From contig CAJTYU010000001.1 in NCBI GenBank assembly GCA_910584095.1, positions 248,001 to 312,000 of the forward strand: a stretch of 64,000 nucleotides of DNA, written 5' to 3'. Position 1 is the first letter of the stretch. Each line of letters starts with the position of its first letter. This DNA is from an uncultured Dorea sp. (GTDB lineage: Bacteria > Bacillota > Clostridia > Lachnospirales > Lachnospiraceae). The notes under the pieces are model-generated. The model was not told where the DNA came from. It saw nothing but the letters and a program-made list of their open reading frames with translations, and did no database searches. Of the stretch, positions 1 to 10,200 are shown one piece after another. A program made the position numbers and the translations under genes.

Positions 1-1432
1 ATTTAATATAGGAGATCTTCGCCTCGCCAAGGATCTTTTCCATCATTTCATAGATACAGTCCACAACCTCTTTCCTTGCAAAATCCAGCACATACTGGTT
101 TCTCCCCTGGGACGCGCTCCTGCCCGGGGTAGACAGAATCCAGTCCGGATGCTTCCGGTACAGATCCGAATCTTTATTTACCATTTCCGGCTCAAACCAG
201 AGACCGAATTTCATGCCCAGTTCTTCGATGCGCTCTGCAAGCCCGGTAATACCCCCGGAAAGCCGTTTTGGATTCGCTACCCAGTCTCCCAGCCCCGCAT
301 GGTCGTTATTTCTCTCCCCGAACCATCCGTCGTCCAGCACAAATAATTCCACTCCGCACTCCTTCGCCTTTGCCGCAATCTCAACCAGACGGTCCTCGGT
401 AAAATCAAAATAAGTCGCTTCCCAGTTATTATTCAGAATCGGCCTCGCCCTGTCCCTCCAGTAACCTCTGGCCAGCCGCTTCTGATACAGCCGGTGGAAG
501 GTCTGACTCATGCCGTTTAATCCCCGTTCCGAATAAACCATCACCGCCTCCGGCGTCTGGAAGCTCTCTCCTTCCTCCAGTTTCCAGTCAAACCCCATAG
601 GATGTATCCCCATCAAAACCCGCGTGGTATCATGGGTATCCACCTCTGCCTGTGCAAGAAAATTCCCGCTGTATATTAAGCTGAAACCAATAGCCTCTCC
701 CTGACGTTCATTCGTCTCCGGACGCTTCAGCACAATAAATGGATTATGCTCGTGAGAGGAATTGCCCCGGCGGCTGTCTACAGCTTGTATTCCTTGTTCC
801 AGTTTCCGCACCTTCAAGTGACGCTCTCTCGCCCACGCGCCGGAAAACTGCAGCCATTCATAATTGCAGTCCGGCAGATCCATGCACATGCTCATGGCCG
901 TCGTAAGATGGACGCTCTCTTCTCCCTTATTCGTAATCTTTGCGCTTCTGGCAAGTATCCCTCCTCCGGCAAAAATCGTATACAGTAACTCCAAAGTCAC
1001 TCCCGTCAGCGTATCTTCCAGAAGAATGCGCAGCGTCTCCGCCTCCTCGTCCTTCTCTGTATAGGTAGCCGGAAGCCCGGCAAGTCCGGGTTTCCCTTTC
1101 ATAATTTCATGCCCCTTATATCGGAAATCACAGATCCTGCTTCCATTCGGCTGCAAAATCTCAATGGCAGGACGGCGGAAATCCGTCGTCCCATACACGC
1201 CGTACTCCTGCCGCACATGCTCTAGGGACAGAGACCGGTCTCCCTCAAATACATAGGACGTCATGGGACGGGATGCCGTCTCATAGAGATAGGAATAATC
1301 CTCCCTCTGGCTCACCCTTTTTCCAAAATAGAGCTGTCCCATATGGCCGTTTGGAAGAACTGTCATAATATAGCTGATTTCCTGATTGCATAAATGAAAT
1401 GTCTTCGTAGTTTCATAAAATAATATGCTCAT
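1..1432 (-). CDS. alpha-galactosidase, GH36 (3' end beyond window)
   Basis: Family: GH36 alpha-galactosidases release terminal alpha-1,6-galactose from melibiose, raffinose and stachyose. The 477 visible codons start at an ATG at 1432 preceded by GGAGGGATGAAACG, a good ribosome site. Visible are the N-terminal beta-sandwich domain and the first part of the TIM barrel, including VLDDGWFGERNND, FGLWFEPEMVN and a final residue run SYIK, which is where the family's KWDMN nucleophile motif begins; the nucleophile itself lies outside the window. There is no signal peptide, so it acts inside the cell. About 250 residues of a usual 720-740 are missing. It sits downstream of two AraC regulators and near a sucrose PTS operon, which fits use of raffinose-family sugars (galactose removed here, sucrose handled next door). 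Confidence 0.93.
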   Translation of the reverse strand, partial: MSILFYETTKTFHLCNQEISYIMTVLPNGHMGQLYFGKRVSQREDYSYLYETASRPMTSYVFEGDRSLSLEHVRQEYGVYGTTDFRRPAIEILQPNGSRICDFRYKGHEIMKGKPGLAGLPATYTEKDEEAETLRILLEDTLTGVTLELLYTIFAGGGILARSAKITNKGEESVHLTTAMSMCMDLPDCNYEWLQFSGAWARERHLKVRKLEQGIQAVDSRRGNSSHEHNPFIVLKRPETNERQGEAIGFSLIYSGNFLAQAEVDTHDTTRVLMGIHPMGFDWKLEEGESFQTPEAVMVYSERGLNGMSQTFHRLYQKRLARGYWRDRARPILNNNWEATYFDFTEDRLVEIAAKAKECGVELFVLDDGWFGERNNDHAGLGDWVANPKRLSGGITGLAERIEELGMKFGLWFEPEMVNKDSDLYRKHPDWILSTPGRSASQGRNQYVLDFARKEVVDCIYEMMEKILGEAKISYIK

Positions 1433-1635
1433 CGTTTCATCCCTCCTATTTTTACGTTGCGAGAATCTCATTTACTCTACGCGCAGCTTGATTTCCCTCA
1501 CTTATTTAGATTTATACAAGGGAAAGAAGCCGCGAAGTTTCTTCTCCGTTTTCTCCGTTATGACTTTATTCTATATGAGGCGGCTGCGCCTGTGTATATC
1601 CATTTGTAGGGCGAAAATGTCCAAATGTTGGATAA

Positions 1636-2511
1636 TTACAATTGTTCCAACCGATTCTTATGTTCCTCCAGATACTCCTTCTTCTCCTTCCGGTTCCGCT
1701 CCCGATACTTGGCCGGGGTAATTCCCCGCTTTGCCTTAAATGCCTTTCCAAAAGAATATACATTCTGATACCCGCAGGACAGAGCAATCTCCTCAAGAGA
1801 ATACTCTGTATTCGCCAGAAGCTCTTCCGCCCTTGTAAGCCGGTAATTGGTCAGGTACTCCTGCGGAGACATATTCAGGTGCTTTCGGAACAGTTCGTAA
1901 AGATAAGTCCGGTCAACACAAACATATTTTGCAATATCCGTCACCCTTACCGCATGAAAATAATTGTTGCGGACATATTCTACCGCCCGCTTAATATAAA
2001 TATTCTCCCCATCCTGTTCGAAAGGAAGACTGATCTGAATATTTTCCGTCAGCACCGAAAAGAAGGAATACAAAAGACTCTGCCTCTTATACTGGTCGGA
2101 AATACTGCCGGCAGTATCTTTCAGCATCTCTATCACGATATGCTTCAGCTTGTCCCCCTGACTGCTCCGGAAGATAAGCTGCCTGCTGTTCAGTCCGATA
2201 TCCCTTAAAGATTCTTTCACATCCGTCCCATTAAACCCAATCCACAGATATTCCCATGGTTCCTCCGCATCCGCCTGATAGAAGGTCAGCGCATTCGGTT
2301 CAATCAGAAATCCCTGCCCTGCCTCTAAACAATACTGAACACCCTCGATATAATATCTTCCCTTCCCCTTTAAAATATAATGGATCAGGTAATCCGGCCG
2401 GACTGCCGGGCCGAAGCTGTGAAGCGGTCCACACTTACTGTATCCGCAAAAACATAAACATAAATCCGAAAACTTCCGGTTCGGTAATTGTAATACATAC
2501 GCATCTTCCAT
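1636..2511 (-). CDS. AraC-family transcriptional regulator (MsmR/RafR type)
   Basis: A 291-residue regulator when started at the ATG at 2511, which has AAGGAGAG about 12 bases upstream; a longer reading from 2595 lacks such a site. The N-terminal half is a cupin-like sugar-sensing domain (GYSKCGPLHSFGPAVRPDYLIHY region), the C-terminal ~100 residues are the two-helix-turn-helix AraC domain, with the typical second helix region SPQEYLTNYRLTRAEELL. It lies about 200 bases upstream of the alpha-galactosidase on the same strand and immediately downstream of a paralogous AraC gene. By family precedent it would activate the alpha-galactosidase in response to an alpha-galactoside; the target and ligand are inferred from position only. 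Confidence 0.9.
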   Translation of the reverse strand: MEDAYVLQLPNRKFSDLCLCFCGYSKCGPLHSFGPAVRPDYLIHYILKGKGRYYIEGVQYCLEAGQGFLIEPNALTFYQADAEEPWEYLWIGFNGTDVKESLRDIGLNSRQLIFRSSQGDKLKHIVIEMLKDTAGSISDQYKRQSLLYSFFSVLTENIQISLPFEQDGENIYIKRAVEYVRNNYFHAVRVTDIAKYVCVDRTYLYELFRKHLNMSPQEYLTNYRLTRAEELLANTEYSLEEIALSCGYQNVYSFGKAFKAKRGITPAKYRERNRKEKKEYLEEHKNRLEQL

Positions 2512-2613
2512 CGCTCGCTCTCTCCTTCCTGCTTCTTTATCCCGCATCCGGATCCGACTGCCAAAAGCCGTCACTTGAATCATTTCATCTATCATAGCAT
2601 GAAGTTCCTATTC

Positions 2614-3432
2614 TTAACACCCCTTTCGGTAATCCGAAGGGCTGACGCCTTTTTTCTTCTTAAATAACCGGGAAAAATACAAGGTATCCTCGTATCCAAC
2701 CGACAATGCAATCACCGCCACTGGAAGGTTTGTCTGCCGCAGAAGGCTGCAGGATTTGCGGATACGCAAATCTAAAAGATACTCCTGCGGCGGAACCCCT
2801 GTCGCCTTCCTGAACACTCGGTGAAGATACGAACGGTCCAGCCCCAGATAATCCGCCACCGCCTGGACCGTGATGCTGCTAGAGTCGTACTGCATTTCCA
2901 GATACTTCAACGCTTCCTCCACATAGACCGCCTGCTTTTCCCCCGCGGCCACCTGTTCCTTGGGAAATTTGCTGGCCAGCAGAAACAAATATTCATATAA
3001 AATGCTGTTCATGATCAAATCTCGGTTATTTTTCAACTGGTTCGCCTCAAACATCTTCTCATGGCAGAGCCGGATACGGTCGTCGCGTCCATAGTGGAAT
3101 ACCGGTCCGGAAAGGAGCGACGTCCGGTTCAGATATTCCCGGATCTTCACTCCCTGAAACCCGATCCATGTATAAATCCACGGACTCTTCCTGTCCGCCT
3201 CATAATAAATCAGTTCGTCCGGGCAGATTAAGAAGGCATCCCCTTCTTTTAAATAGTAGATCTTCCCTCCCTTTCGGAACCTCCCCTTGCCGCCCAGCAC
3301 ATAGTGGATCATATATCCGCTCCTGACAGCCGGACCGTAGCTGTGCCCCGGCTCGCAGGTCTCATAACCGCAGGTATATACAAACGCATCCAGATTCCTG
3401 AAAAAATCATTGGAAAATATAAAATCCTTCAT
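2614..3432 (-). CDS. AraC-family transcriptional regulator, paralogue of the neighbour
   Basis: A 272-residue AraC regulator; the ATG at 3432 is preceded by AAGGAGTGAAGGA, so the longer reading to 3537 is not needed. It shares with the next gene the opening pattern Y-x-CGYE-x-C-GHSYGPAVRSGYMIHY and the C-terminal DNA-binding domain (VPPQEYLLDLRIRKSCSLL, then SVGYEDTLYFSRLFKK). It is divergent from the sucrose PTS gene at 3678, with a 245-base shared region, so it probably controls scrA/scrB and perhaps itself. The two AraC genes look like an old tandem duplication: same order of motifs, clearly diverged sequence. Confidence 0.9.
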   Translation of the reverse strand: MKDFIFSNDFFRNLDAFVYTCGYETCEPGHSYGPAVRSGYMIHYVLGGKGRFRKGGKIYYLKEGDAFLICPDELIYYEADRKSPWIYTWIGFQGVKIREYLNRTSLLSGPVFHYGRDDRIRLCHEKMFEANQLKNNRDLIMNSILYEYLFLLASKFPKEQVAAGEKQAVYVEEALKYLEMQYDSSSITVQAVADYLGLDRSYLHRVFRKATGVPPQEYLLDLRIRKSCSLLRQTNLPVAVIALSVGYEDTLYFSRLFKKKKGVSPSDYRKGC

Positions 3433-3508
3433 TCCTTCACTCCTTTCCATCATGTCACAAAGATATATGATTCGTCCACATATATCCATGTTTTTATTCT
3501 GTAAAACT

Positions 3509-3537
3509 AGTATAGTAGATATCACAAGGAAGGGCAA
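3509..3537 (-). promoter_or_regulatory. promoter of the second araC gene
   Basis: Reading leftward on the minus strand: -35 TTGCCC (3532-3537), 17-base spacer, -10 TATACT (3509-3514), about 75 bases ahead of the start codon at 3432. Confidence 0.6.
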
Positions 3538-3578
3538 GCAAAAAGCCAGAAAGGAGCGTAAATGAAGTATTTTAGCGG

Positions 3579-3584
3579 TATAAT
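3579..3584 (+). promoter_or_regulatory. candidate -10 box of the sucrose operon
   Basis: A perfect TATAAT lies 94 bases before scrA, without a recognisable -35 box at the right distance. That is what an activator-dependent (AraC) promoter would look like; the assignment is inference. Confidence 0.45.
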
Positions 3585-3677
3585 ATCAAGTATGCATAAT
3601 AAAAACCAGCTAAGATCCATGAAACATCAACGAGAGTAAAAAGCATATTCATTAACACATTTGTACAGGAGGGAATT

Positions 3678-5645
3678 ATGGACGAAAAGAAGAAACAGCG
3701 GTATCTCGCCATTGCTGAAAAATTAACAGAACTGGTGGGAGGAAAGAAAAACATTCAAGGTGTTGCGCACTGCGCCACAAGACTTCGCATCGTACTGGAA
3801 AATAATGATGTGGTAGATTTGAAAGCAATTGAGGATCTGGATTTGGCAAAAGGCGTATTCGTCGCGGGAGACCAGCTCCAGATCATCTTCGGCGCAGGTC
3901 TGGTAAACGACGTATATGAAGTCTTCAAAGAGTATACAGGCATGGAAAGCATGAGCTTAAGCGACCTGAAAACAGAAGCGAACAAGAAGATGAATCCCCT
4001 TCAGCGGATCATCAAAGCGCTTTCCGACGTATTTATCGAAATCATGCCCGGAATCTTAGCGGCCGCACTTCTGACCGGACTTTCCGGCGTGCTGGCCAAC
4101 ATTGATCTTGTCCAGAATAATGAAACCTTATTCGGCATTACAAAGCTGATCAACATTTCTTCCGGGGCCATCTTCGGATTCCTGTCCTTGGCAGTTGCCT
4201 ACAGCGCCTGCAAGCGGTTCGGCGGCAGGCCGATTTTGGGTATCGTAATCGGCTGTATCATGCTGTCTAACAGTCTGGCGGACGCTTATGCCGCAGCTCA
4301 GGGCACCGTGGAAGTAACCACCCTACATATTTTCGGGCTGGGCGTAGATCTGGTCGGTTTTCAAGGCGGTATCATCGTAGCCCTTCTGATGGGCGTAGTA
4401 ACTGCCAAGCTGGATATCTTCTTTGAGAAAAAGGTACCCGAAGTGGTACGCCTCTTGGTATCCCCGCTTCTGACCACGTTAGTAGGCGCGATTCTTCTCT
4501 TTACCGTAATCGGCCCTGTGGGAAGAGGACTTGCTTCCGGCCTGACAGGCGGATTGGTATGGATGACTGGAAACTTAGGCGTCCTTGGCTACGCAATTTT
4601 CTCCGGTTTCCAGCAGCTTGTTGTTATCACTGGCCTGCATCATGTATTCGGAGCAATTGAGGCGCAATTACTTGCCGATACGGGAAGAAATATCCTGAAT
4701 CCGCTGATGTCGGTTGCCATCATCGCGCAAGGCGGCGCGGTACTTGGCTACCTCAGCAGAAATTATAAGGACGCAAAGACCAAAGAGCTTTGTATCCCCA
4801 GCTTTATCTCCGTTCTGTTCGGTATCACAGAACCCGCGCTGTTTGGTATTAACCTGCGGTTCAAATATCCTCTGATCGGCGGATGCATCGGCGGCGCGAT
4901 CGGCGGTGCGGTGGTTTACTTTACCAACCTTGCGGCGCTGGGCTTCGGCACTACCGTAGTTCCGGGAATCGCGCTGGCAGACCCGGCGGGCAGCGGCTAT
5001 ATCTGCTATGTGATCGCCCACCTGATCGCGCTGGCATCCGGATTTATCTTGACCTTTATCTTTGGCGCATTCCAGAAGAAAGCTCCAAAGGCAGAAGACG
5101 CGGCAAAACTCGCAGCAAATACCGCATCCGCAGAAAGCGCAGTCTCAAACGGAACCGGCGCATCTGCGGCAGCTTCTAAATCCAGCGCTCCTTCTGTTTC
5201 CGCTGAGGATGAGAAATTATATGCCTACGCCGACGGACAAATGCTTCCTATCACGAAGGTAAAAGACGCTACATTTGCTCAGAAAATCTTAGGCGAAGGC
5301 TTTGCCATCCTGCCGGAAACCGGCGAAGTACACGCGCCGGTAAACGGAACCATCGCTTCCGTATTTGACACCAAGCATGCAGTCTGCATCGTATCCGAAG
5401 CAGGACAGGAAATCTTAATCCATATTGGTCTGGACACGGTAAACCTACAAGGCAAATACTTTACTGCCCATGTAAACAGCGGCGATCCCATCAAAGCCGG
5501 ACAGCTCCTTGTTTCCTTTGAACTGGACAAAATCAAAGCCGCTGGATACGATACGATTATTCCGATGGTATTTACCGATGCAGACAACCAGCCGGATATG
5601 AGCGGGCTGAATATCCGCCGCGTAAAACAGGGAGAACTAATATAA
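3678..5645 (+). CDS. scrA: PTS sucrose-type transporter, EIIBCA
   Basis: A 655-residue single-chain PTS permease of the glucose/sucrose superfamily that imports and phosphorylates a disaccharide, most likely sucrose to sucrose-6-phosphate given the hydrolase that follows 12 bases later. Order of domains: EIIB (about 1-85, phospho-cysteine Cys32 in HCATRLR), membrane EIIC (about 105-465, conserved FGITEPALFGINLR), an Ala/Ser-rich linker (about 475-515), and a glucose-type EIIA (about 520-655, phospho-histidine His582 in ILIHIGLDTV). The start has AGGAGGG eight bases upstream. All three PTS domains are complete, so it needs only EI and HPr, both encoded at 47.8-49.7 kb. Trehalose or beta-glucoside specificity cannot be excluded from the permease alone. 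Confidence 0.9.
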   Translation: MDEKKKQRYLAIAEKLTELVGGKKNIQGVAHCATRLRIVLENNDVVDLKAIEDLDLAKGVFVAGDQLQIIFGAGLVNDVYEVFKEYTGMESMSLSDLKTEANKKMNPLQRIIKALSDVFIEIMPGILAAALLTGLSGVLANIDLVQNNETLFGITKLINISSGAIFGFLSLAVAYSACKRFGGRPILGIVIGCIMLSNSLADAYAAAQGTVEVTTLHIFGLGVDLVGFQGGIIVALLMGVVTAKLDIFFEKKVPEVVRLLVSPLLTTLVGAILLFTVIGPVGRGLASGLTGGLVWMTGNLGVLGYAIFSGFQQLVVITGLHHVFGAIEAQLLADTGRNILNPLMSVAIIAQGGAVLGYLSRNYKDAKTKELCIPSFISVLFGITEPALFGINLRFKYPLIGGCIGGAIGGAVVYFTNLAALGFGTTVVPGIALADPAGSGYICYVIAHLIALASGFILTFIFGAFQKKAPKAEDAAKLAANTASAESAVSNGTGASAAASKSSAPSVSAEDEKLYAYADGQMLPITKVKDATFAQKILGEGFAILPETGEVHAPVNGTIASVFDTKHAVCIVSEAGQEILIHIGLDTVNLQGKYFTAHVNSGDPIKAGQLLVSFELDKIKAAGYDTIIPMVFTDADNQPDMSGLNIRRVKQGELI

Positions 5646-5657
5646 GAGGTGTAATCT

Positions 5658-7115
5658 ATGGCAAGTATGACATTAAAGAAGAAACCAATGACAAAAGAAG
5701 GCTTCCGGAAAAAATGGGCGGACAGTCATTCGCAGCTTGAACTTGCCTCCAGCGACCCACTGCGGCTGAAATATCATCTTCAGCCGCCCATGGGGTGGCT
5801 CAACGACCCCAACGGATTGTGCCAGAAGGACGGAATCTACCATATTTATCATCAGTTTGTCCCCTTTTACCCGGACTTGTGCAGCGTCTTCTGGGGGCAT
5901 GTGACCACAAAGGATTTCATCCATTATGAATACCATGAACCGGCTCTGTACCCGGACAGCGAATGGGACGCCAACGGTCCTTACAGCGGCTCCACTTTCC
6001 AGAAAGACGGGCTCATGTATGTATACTACACCGGAAATATACGCCGGACAGATCGGCCTGATTATGACTATATCACTGGAGGAAGGGAGCAGAACACGGT
6101 TCTTGTCACCTCGGAAGATGGATTTCATTTCAATGAAAAGCAATTACTAATGACAAACAAAGATTATCCTTCCGACCTGTCTCTACATGTGCGGGACCCG
6201 CAGGTATTCGCAGAAAACGACCGTTTCTACATGATACAAGGGGCAAGGGATTTAAACGCACATGGCAGCGCCATTGTATTTGAGAGCGGAAACCTGACGG
6301 ACTGGACCTACAAGCTGCGGTTTAAATCGGATAAGCCCTTCGGCTACATGTGGGAATGCCCGAATTACCTAAAGCTGGACGGCAGGCAGTTTTTGATCGC
6401 CTGCCCGCAGGGAATCCCCTCCGACGGTCTGAATTTTGCCAGTGAGAATCAGTGCGGCTATTTCCCACTGAACTGGGATTCTAAGAGAACAGACTATGAA
6501 CTGGGTGACTTCCGCCAGCTTGACAGGGGCTTTGACTTCTATGCGCCCCAAGTATTTCAGGATGAATCCGGCAGATGGCTCCTCTTTGGATGGATGTCTA
6601 CGCCGGACGCGGATTATGACTGTGAACAGACCATGGCGCACGGCTGGACGCACGCCATGACCGTTCCCAGAGAACTATATGTAAACAATGAGGGCGCGCT
6701 GTGCCAGAGGCCAGCAGCGGAGCTGCAGAAGATGCGGCGAAGCGGCGACTGCCGGGATTTTAAAAACCGCTTCCGCTACGATGCTTCTGCCTGCTTCGAG
6801 CTGAAAGTCCGGCTGGAACAAGACGCTGAGGAATGGGAGCTCCTTCTCCGGGAATCCGCCGTTCTGCGCTATAAAGACGGCATCTTAAGCCTTGATATAG
6901 GCGGATGCGGCAGCGGACGAGCCGTGCGGGGAGTGCGCTTAGATTCCGTGCATGACCTGCAGGTATTATCCGACACCTCCAGTCTGGAAATCTTTGTAAA
7001 CGGGGGAGCGGAGGTATTCACTACCAGGATTTTTGATTCTATGAGCGGACTGAAGGTGAAATTTGCCTCGGATCATGCTGCCGGATCCATGGAATATTAT
7101 GAACTAACAGTCTAA
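5658..7115 (+). CDS. scrB: sucrose-6-phosphate hydrolase, GH32
   Basis: A 485-residue GH32 enzyme that splits sucrose-6-phosphate into glucose-6-phosphate and fructose. The three acidic residues of the family are present: nucleophile Asp50 in WLNDPNG, transition-state Asp180 in RDPQ, and acid/base Glu233 in the WECPN motif. The five-bladed propeller spans roughly 30-350 and the beta-sandwich domain 360-485, ending in a family-typical LEIFVNGG strand. No secretion signal, so it is cytoplasmic as expected for a PTS-coupled enzyme. It follows scrA by 12 bases with AGAGGTG as ribosome site, and the operon closes with a strong hairpin at 7159-7208. Confidence 0.93.
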   Translation: MASMTLKKKPMTKEGFRKKWADSHSQLELASSDPLRLKYHLQPPMGWLNDPNGLCQKDGIYHIYHQFVPFYPDLCSVFWGHVTTKDFIHYEYHEPALYPDSEWDANGPYSGSTFQKDGLMYVYYTGNIRRTDRPDYDYITGGREQNTVLVTSEDGFHFNEKQLLMTNKDYPSDLSLHVRDPQVFAENDRFYMIQGARDLNAHGSAIVFESGNLTDWTYKLRFKSDKPFGYMWECPNYLKLDGRQFLIACPQGIPSDGLNFASENQCGYFPLNWDSKRTDYELGDFRQLDRGFDFYAPQVFQDESGRWLLFGWMSTPDADYDCEQTMAHGWTHAMTVPRELYVNNEGALCQRPAAELQKMRRSGDCRDFKNRFRYDASACFELKVRLEQDAEEWELLLRESAVLRYKDGILSLDIGGCGSGRAVRGVRLDSVHDLQVLSDTSSLEIFVNGGAEVFTTRIFDSMSGLKVKFASDHAAGSMEYYELTV

Positions 7116-7158
7116 ATAAAGAATGCTGATTTTTCTTTTCTGATACTTAGAAAAGAAG

Positions 7159-7208
7159 AAACCCCTTGGGATTCAGATTTTCCATACTTCTGAATCTCCA
7201 TGGGGTTT
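7159..7208. terminator. bidirectional intrinsic terminator
   Basis: Inverted repeat AAACCCC...GGGGTTT with inner arms ATTCAGA/TCTGAAT; A-rich on one side and T-rich on the other, so it can end both scrB (plus) and the SNF2 gene (minus). Confidence 0.85.
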
Positions 7209-7226
7209 TGATTGATTCTAGAACTG

Positions 7227-10200
7227 CTATCCCAGCAATTCCAAAAATTCCTCCCTGCTCATCCCTGCAAGACTGCTGCCATCTCCCTGAATGATCTGGT
7301 CTGACAAATCCTTTTTCGTCTCCTGAAGCTGTATAATTTTCTCTTCAATGCTTCCTTTTGCTATCAGCCTGTACACGGTAACCTTCTTCTCCTGTCCGAT
7401 ACGATGCGCCCGGTCCGTCGCCTGATTCTGCACGGCAAAATTCCACCACGGATCATAGTGTATCACCACGTCGGCTCCTGTCAGATTTAAGCCGACGCCG
7501 CCTGCTTTTAAGGAAATAAGGAATACTTCCGTTTGATCCGCGTTAAATTTCTTCACCAGTTTCAGACGCTTCTCCTTCGATGTTTCCCCAGTAATCGTAT
7601 AGAAAGAAATCCCATTCTCCACACATTTCACCCGGATAATCTCCAGCATAGAAGTAAACTGTGAAAACAGGAGAATCTTATGCCCTCCCTCAATCGCGCT
7701 TTTTAGTAAATCCATGCACGCCTCAAGTTTTGAAGACTCTCCTTTATAATCCTCAAAGCAAAGCTGCGGATCGCAGCAGATCTGGCGCAGTCTTGTAATC
7801 TCTGCAAGAATCTTTATCCGCGTTCTCTGGAAGGAATCTTCATCCTGTTTTTCCAGTTCCTTGCGCATATGCACCACCTGAGCGTCATATAAAGTCTGCT
7901 GGTCCTTCTGCATGCGGACATACTGCATTTTCTCCAGCTTGTCCGGCAGATCCCTCAAAACATTTTCCTTCAGACGCCGGAGAATAAACGGCGTTACCAT
8001 CTTCTGCAGACGCTCCATAGCCGCAGTATCGCCATTTTTCACAATCGGTATCTCAAATTCCTTCTTAAACGTCTCATATCCATATAAATATCCGGGCATC
8101 AGGTAATCAAAAATACTCCACAGCTCGCTCAGCCTGTTCTCAATCGGAGTTCCGGTCAGAGCATATTTTGTCCGGCTTTGAATCACCTTCACTGCCTTAG
8201 CCGCTGAAGTGGTATGATTTTTTATGTATTGCGCCTCGTCAATGATCTGATAGAGAAATTCCTTTCCCTCATAGAAAGACGCATCTCTTTTTAGCAGATC
8301 ATACGATGTAACAAGTACATCAAATCCCTGATACTGTTCAATCTTCTGTTTCCGTTCTTCCCGCGCTCCCGCAATCAGGCAGACTTCCAATTCCGGCGCA
8401 AACCTTTGAAATTCTTCTCCCCAATTAAATACCAGCGACGCCGGCGCAACAACAAGAGAGGTTCCCTCTTTCCCCTCTGTACGCGCCGCCCTAAGGACCG
8501 CAATCACCTGCAGGGTTTTGCCCAATCCCATATCATCTGCCAGAATGCCGCCAAAACCACACTTTTCCAATGTACAAAGCCAGCGGTACCCCTTCTTTTG
8601 GTAATTTCTCATTACCGGTTTCAAAGACTCCGGAAGCTCAAAATCAGAATCATTTACCGCCTTATAATCTCTTACCAGATTCCGAAAATGCTCGTCTCGT
8701 TCACTGTAAATATTCTCATTTTCTTCCAGCATTTTGTCCAGATATAACGTTCGGTACAGCGGAACCTGTATTCTTCCCTTTATAAATTCCTTAGGCGACA
8801 TATGCATAACGCTTATCATTTCATCAAGCATCTTAAGGGTATCATCCTCCAGCCCCATAAAATCTCCGTTTTTCAAACGGTAATATTTCTTTTTACCGCG
8901 ATAGCTTTTCAGTATCTCAAGCAGTTCCTCCTGTGAAATATCTTCCGCCGATATATCCAGATTCAGAAGACCCGAAGATATAGACACTCCTGCCGATACC
9001 CTCATCCGCCTTGCCACATTCAGGTTCGAAAATCTTCTTGTACACCGCACCTCTCCCATCTCCATCAGAGCGCCGACGCCCTCCGCCAGAAACTGGTAAA
9101 TCAATCCTTCATTTTCTCCGCAGTGCATCTCCTTGCTCTCTTCATCCACATATGGAAGCCATTGCCGCAAAAGAAATAGAACCTCCTGTTCCTTTGCCCA
9201 AATCCTAGAAATGCTCCGGTCTGTATCATCTTCTAAGAGCATAATTTCCCTGTTTCCGTACCAGACCGCCGGTCTGCACATAACCATACTCTCTTTTGCG
9301 TCAAGATAAAATACAAATTCTGCTTCCGACGGCAGATACCGCTCAATTTCTTCCGCATCCTCATAGACAATGTCCGCCACGTCCTGAAGTTTTTCCAAAA
9401 CCACATAATAAAAATCCGCAAGATCCTTTCTTCCAATATGAAAAACCATGTTTGAACCGTCTGCGTACCCTGCCAGAATACGAATGCGTTCTGCAAATTC
9501 TTCCGTCAGCCTGCAGAACTTATTCTCTTTGATAAAATATGCCGTTTTGGTTCCATAGAAAATAGAAGGAATACTGCATTCTGCCGTAACCCCATGGAAT
9601 GTATGATTATCCCCCAAAGTATATTTGCGGACCGTCATCGTAATTTTCGGATTTTCCTCTGTAAATACCAGATCCGCTTTTATCTTCTCCGGCCGCTTCT
9701 CGTATGCAATCGATTCTTTTTCCTCTATCTCATAAAATCTATCCAGCCGCCAGCCGAATAATTCTATCTCATTCTTTTTTGCAAGCACTTTCTTCGAATA
9801 TGTTCCTGCCTCTATCAGCCTCTCTTCAAATTTCACTTCCTCCGCGACTACGTTTCCAATAAAAGTAATCCACCGTTTCCCCATTTCGGTAAAACGGCCG
9901 ATTGAATGATTGATCTCCGTATTCGTGCCGTAAGTCCGAGTGGAAGACGTTTTCACACTTTGGTAAAACTCTGTTAAGTCCTTGATTACATACAGTTTAT
10001 TTGTTCCTATCTTAAATGAAAGAAGCAGTTCTCCTTCCTTTTCAACCAGACGCGGAATCAGCATGAGCTTACCATCCTGCCCCGTTGCTTCTGAAATCAC
10101 CTGATTTACCTGATTCTGCTTATATGCCCGAAGCAGTCTGTTTCCCTGTTTGTCTGTGGCATTTCCAATAGACTTTTCCTGAATCAGCTCTTCTGTCAGC

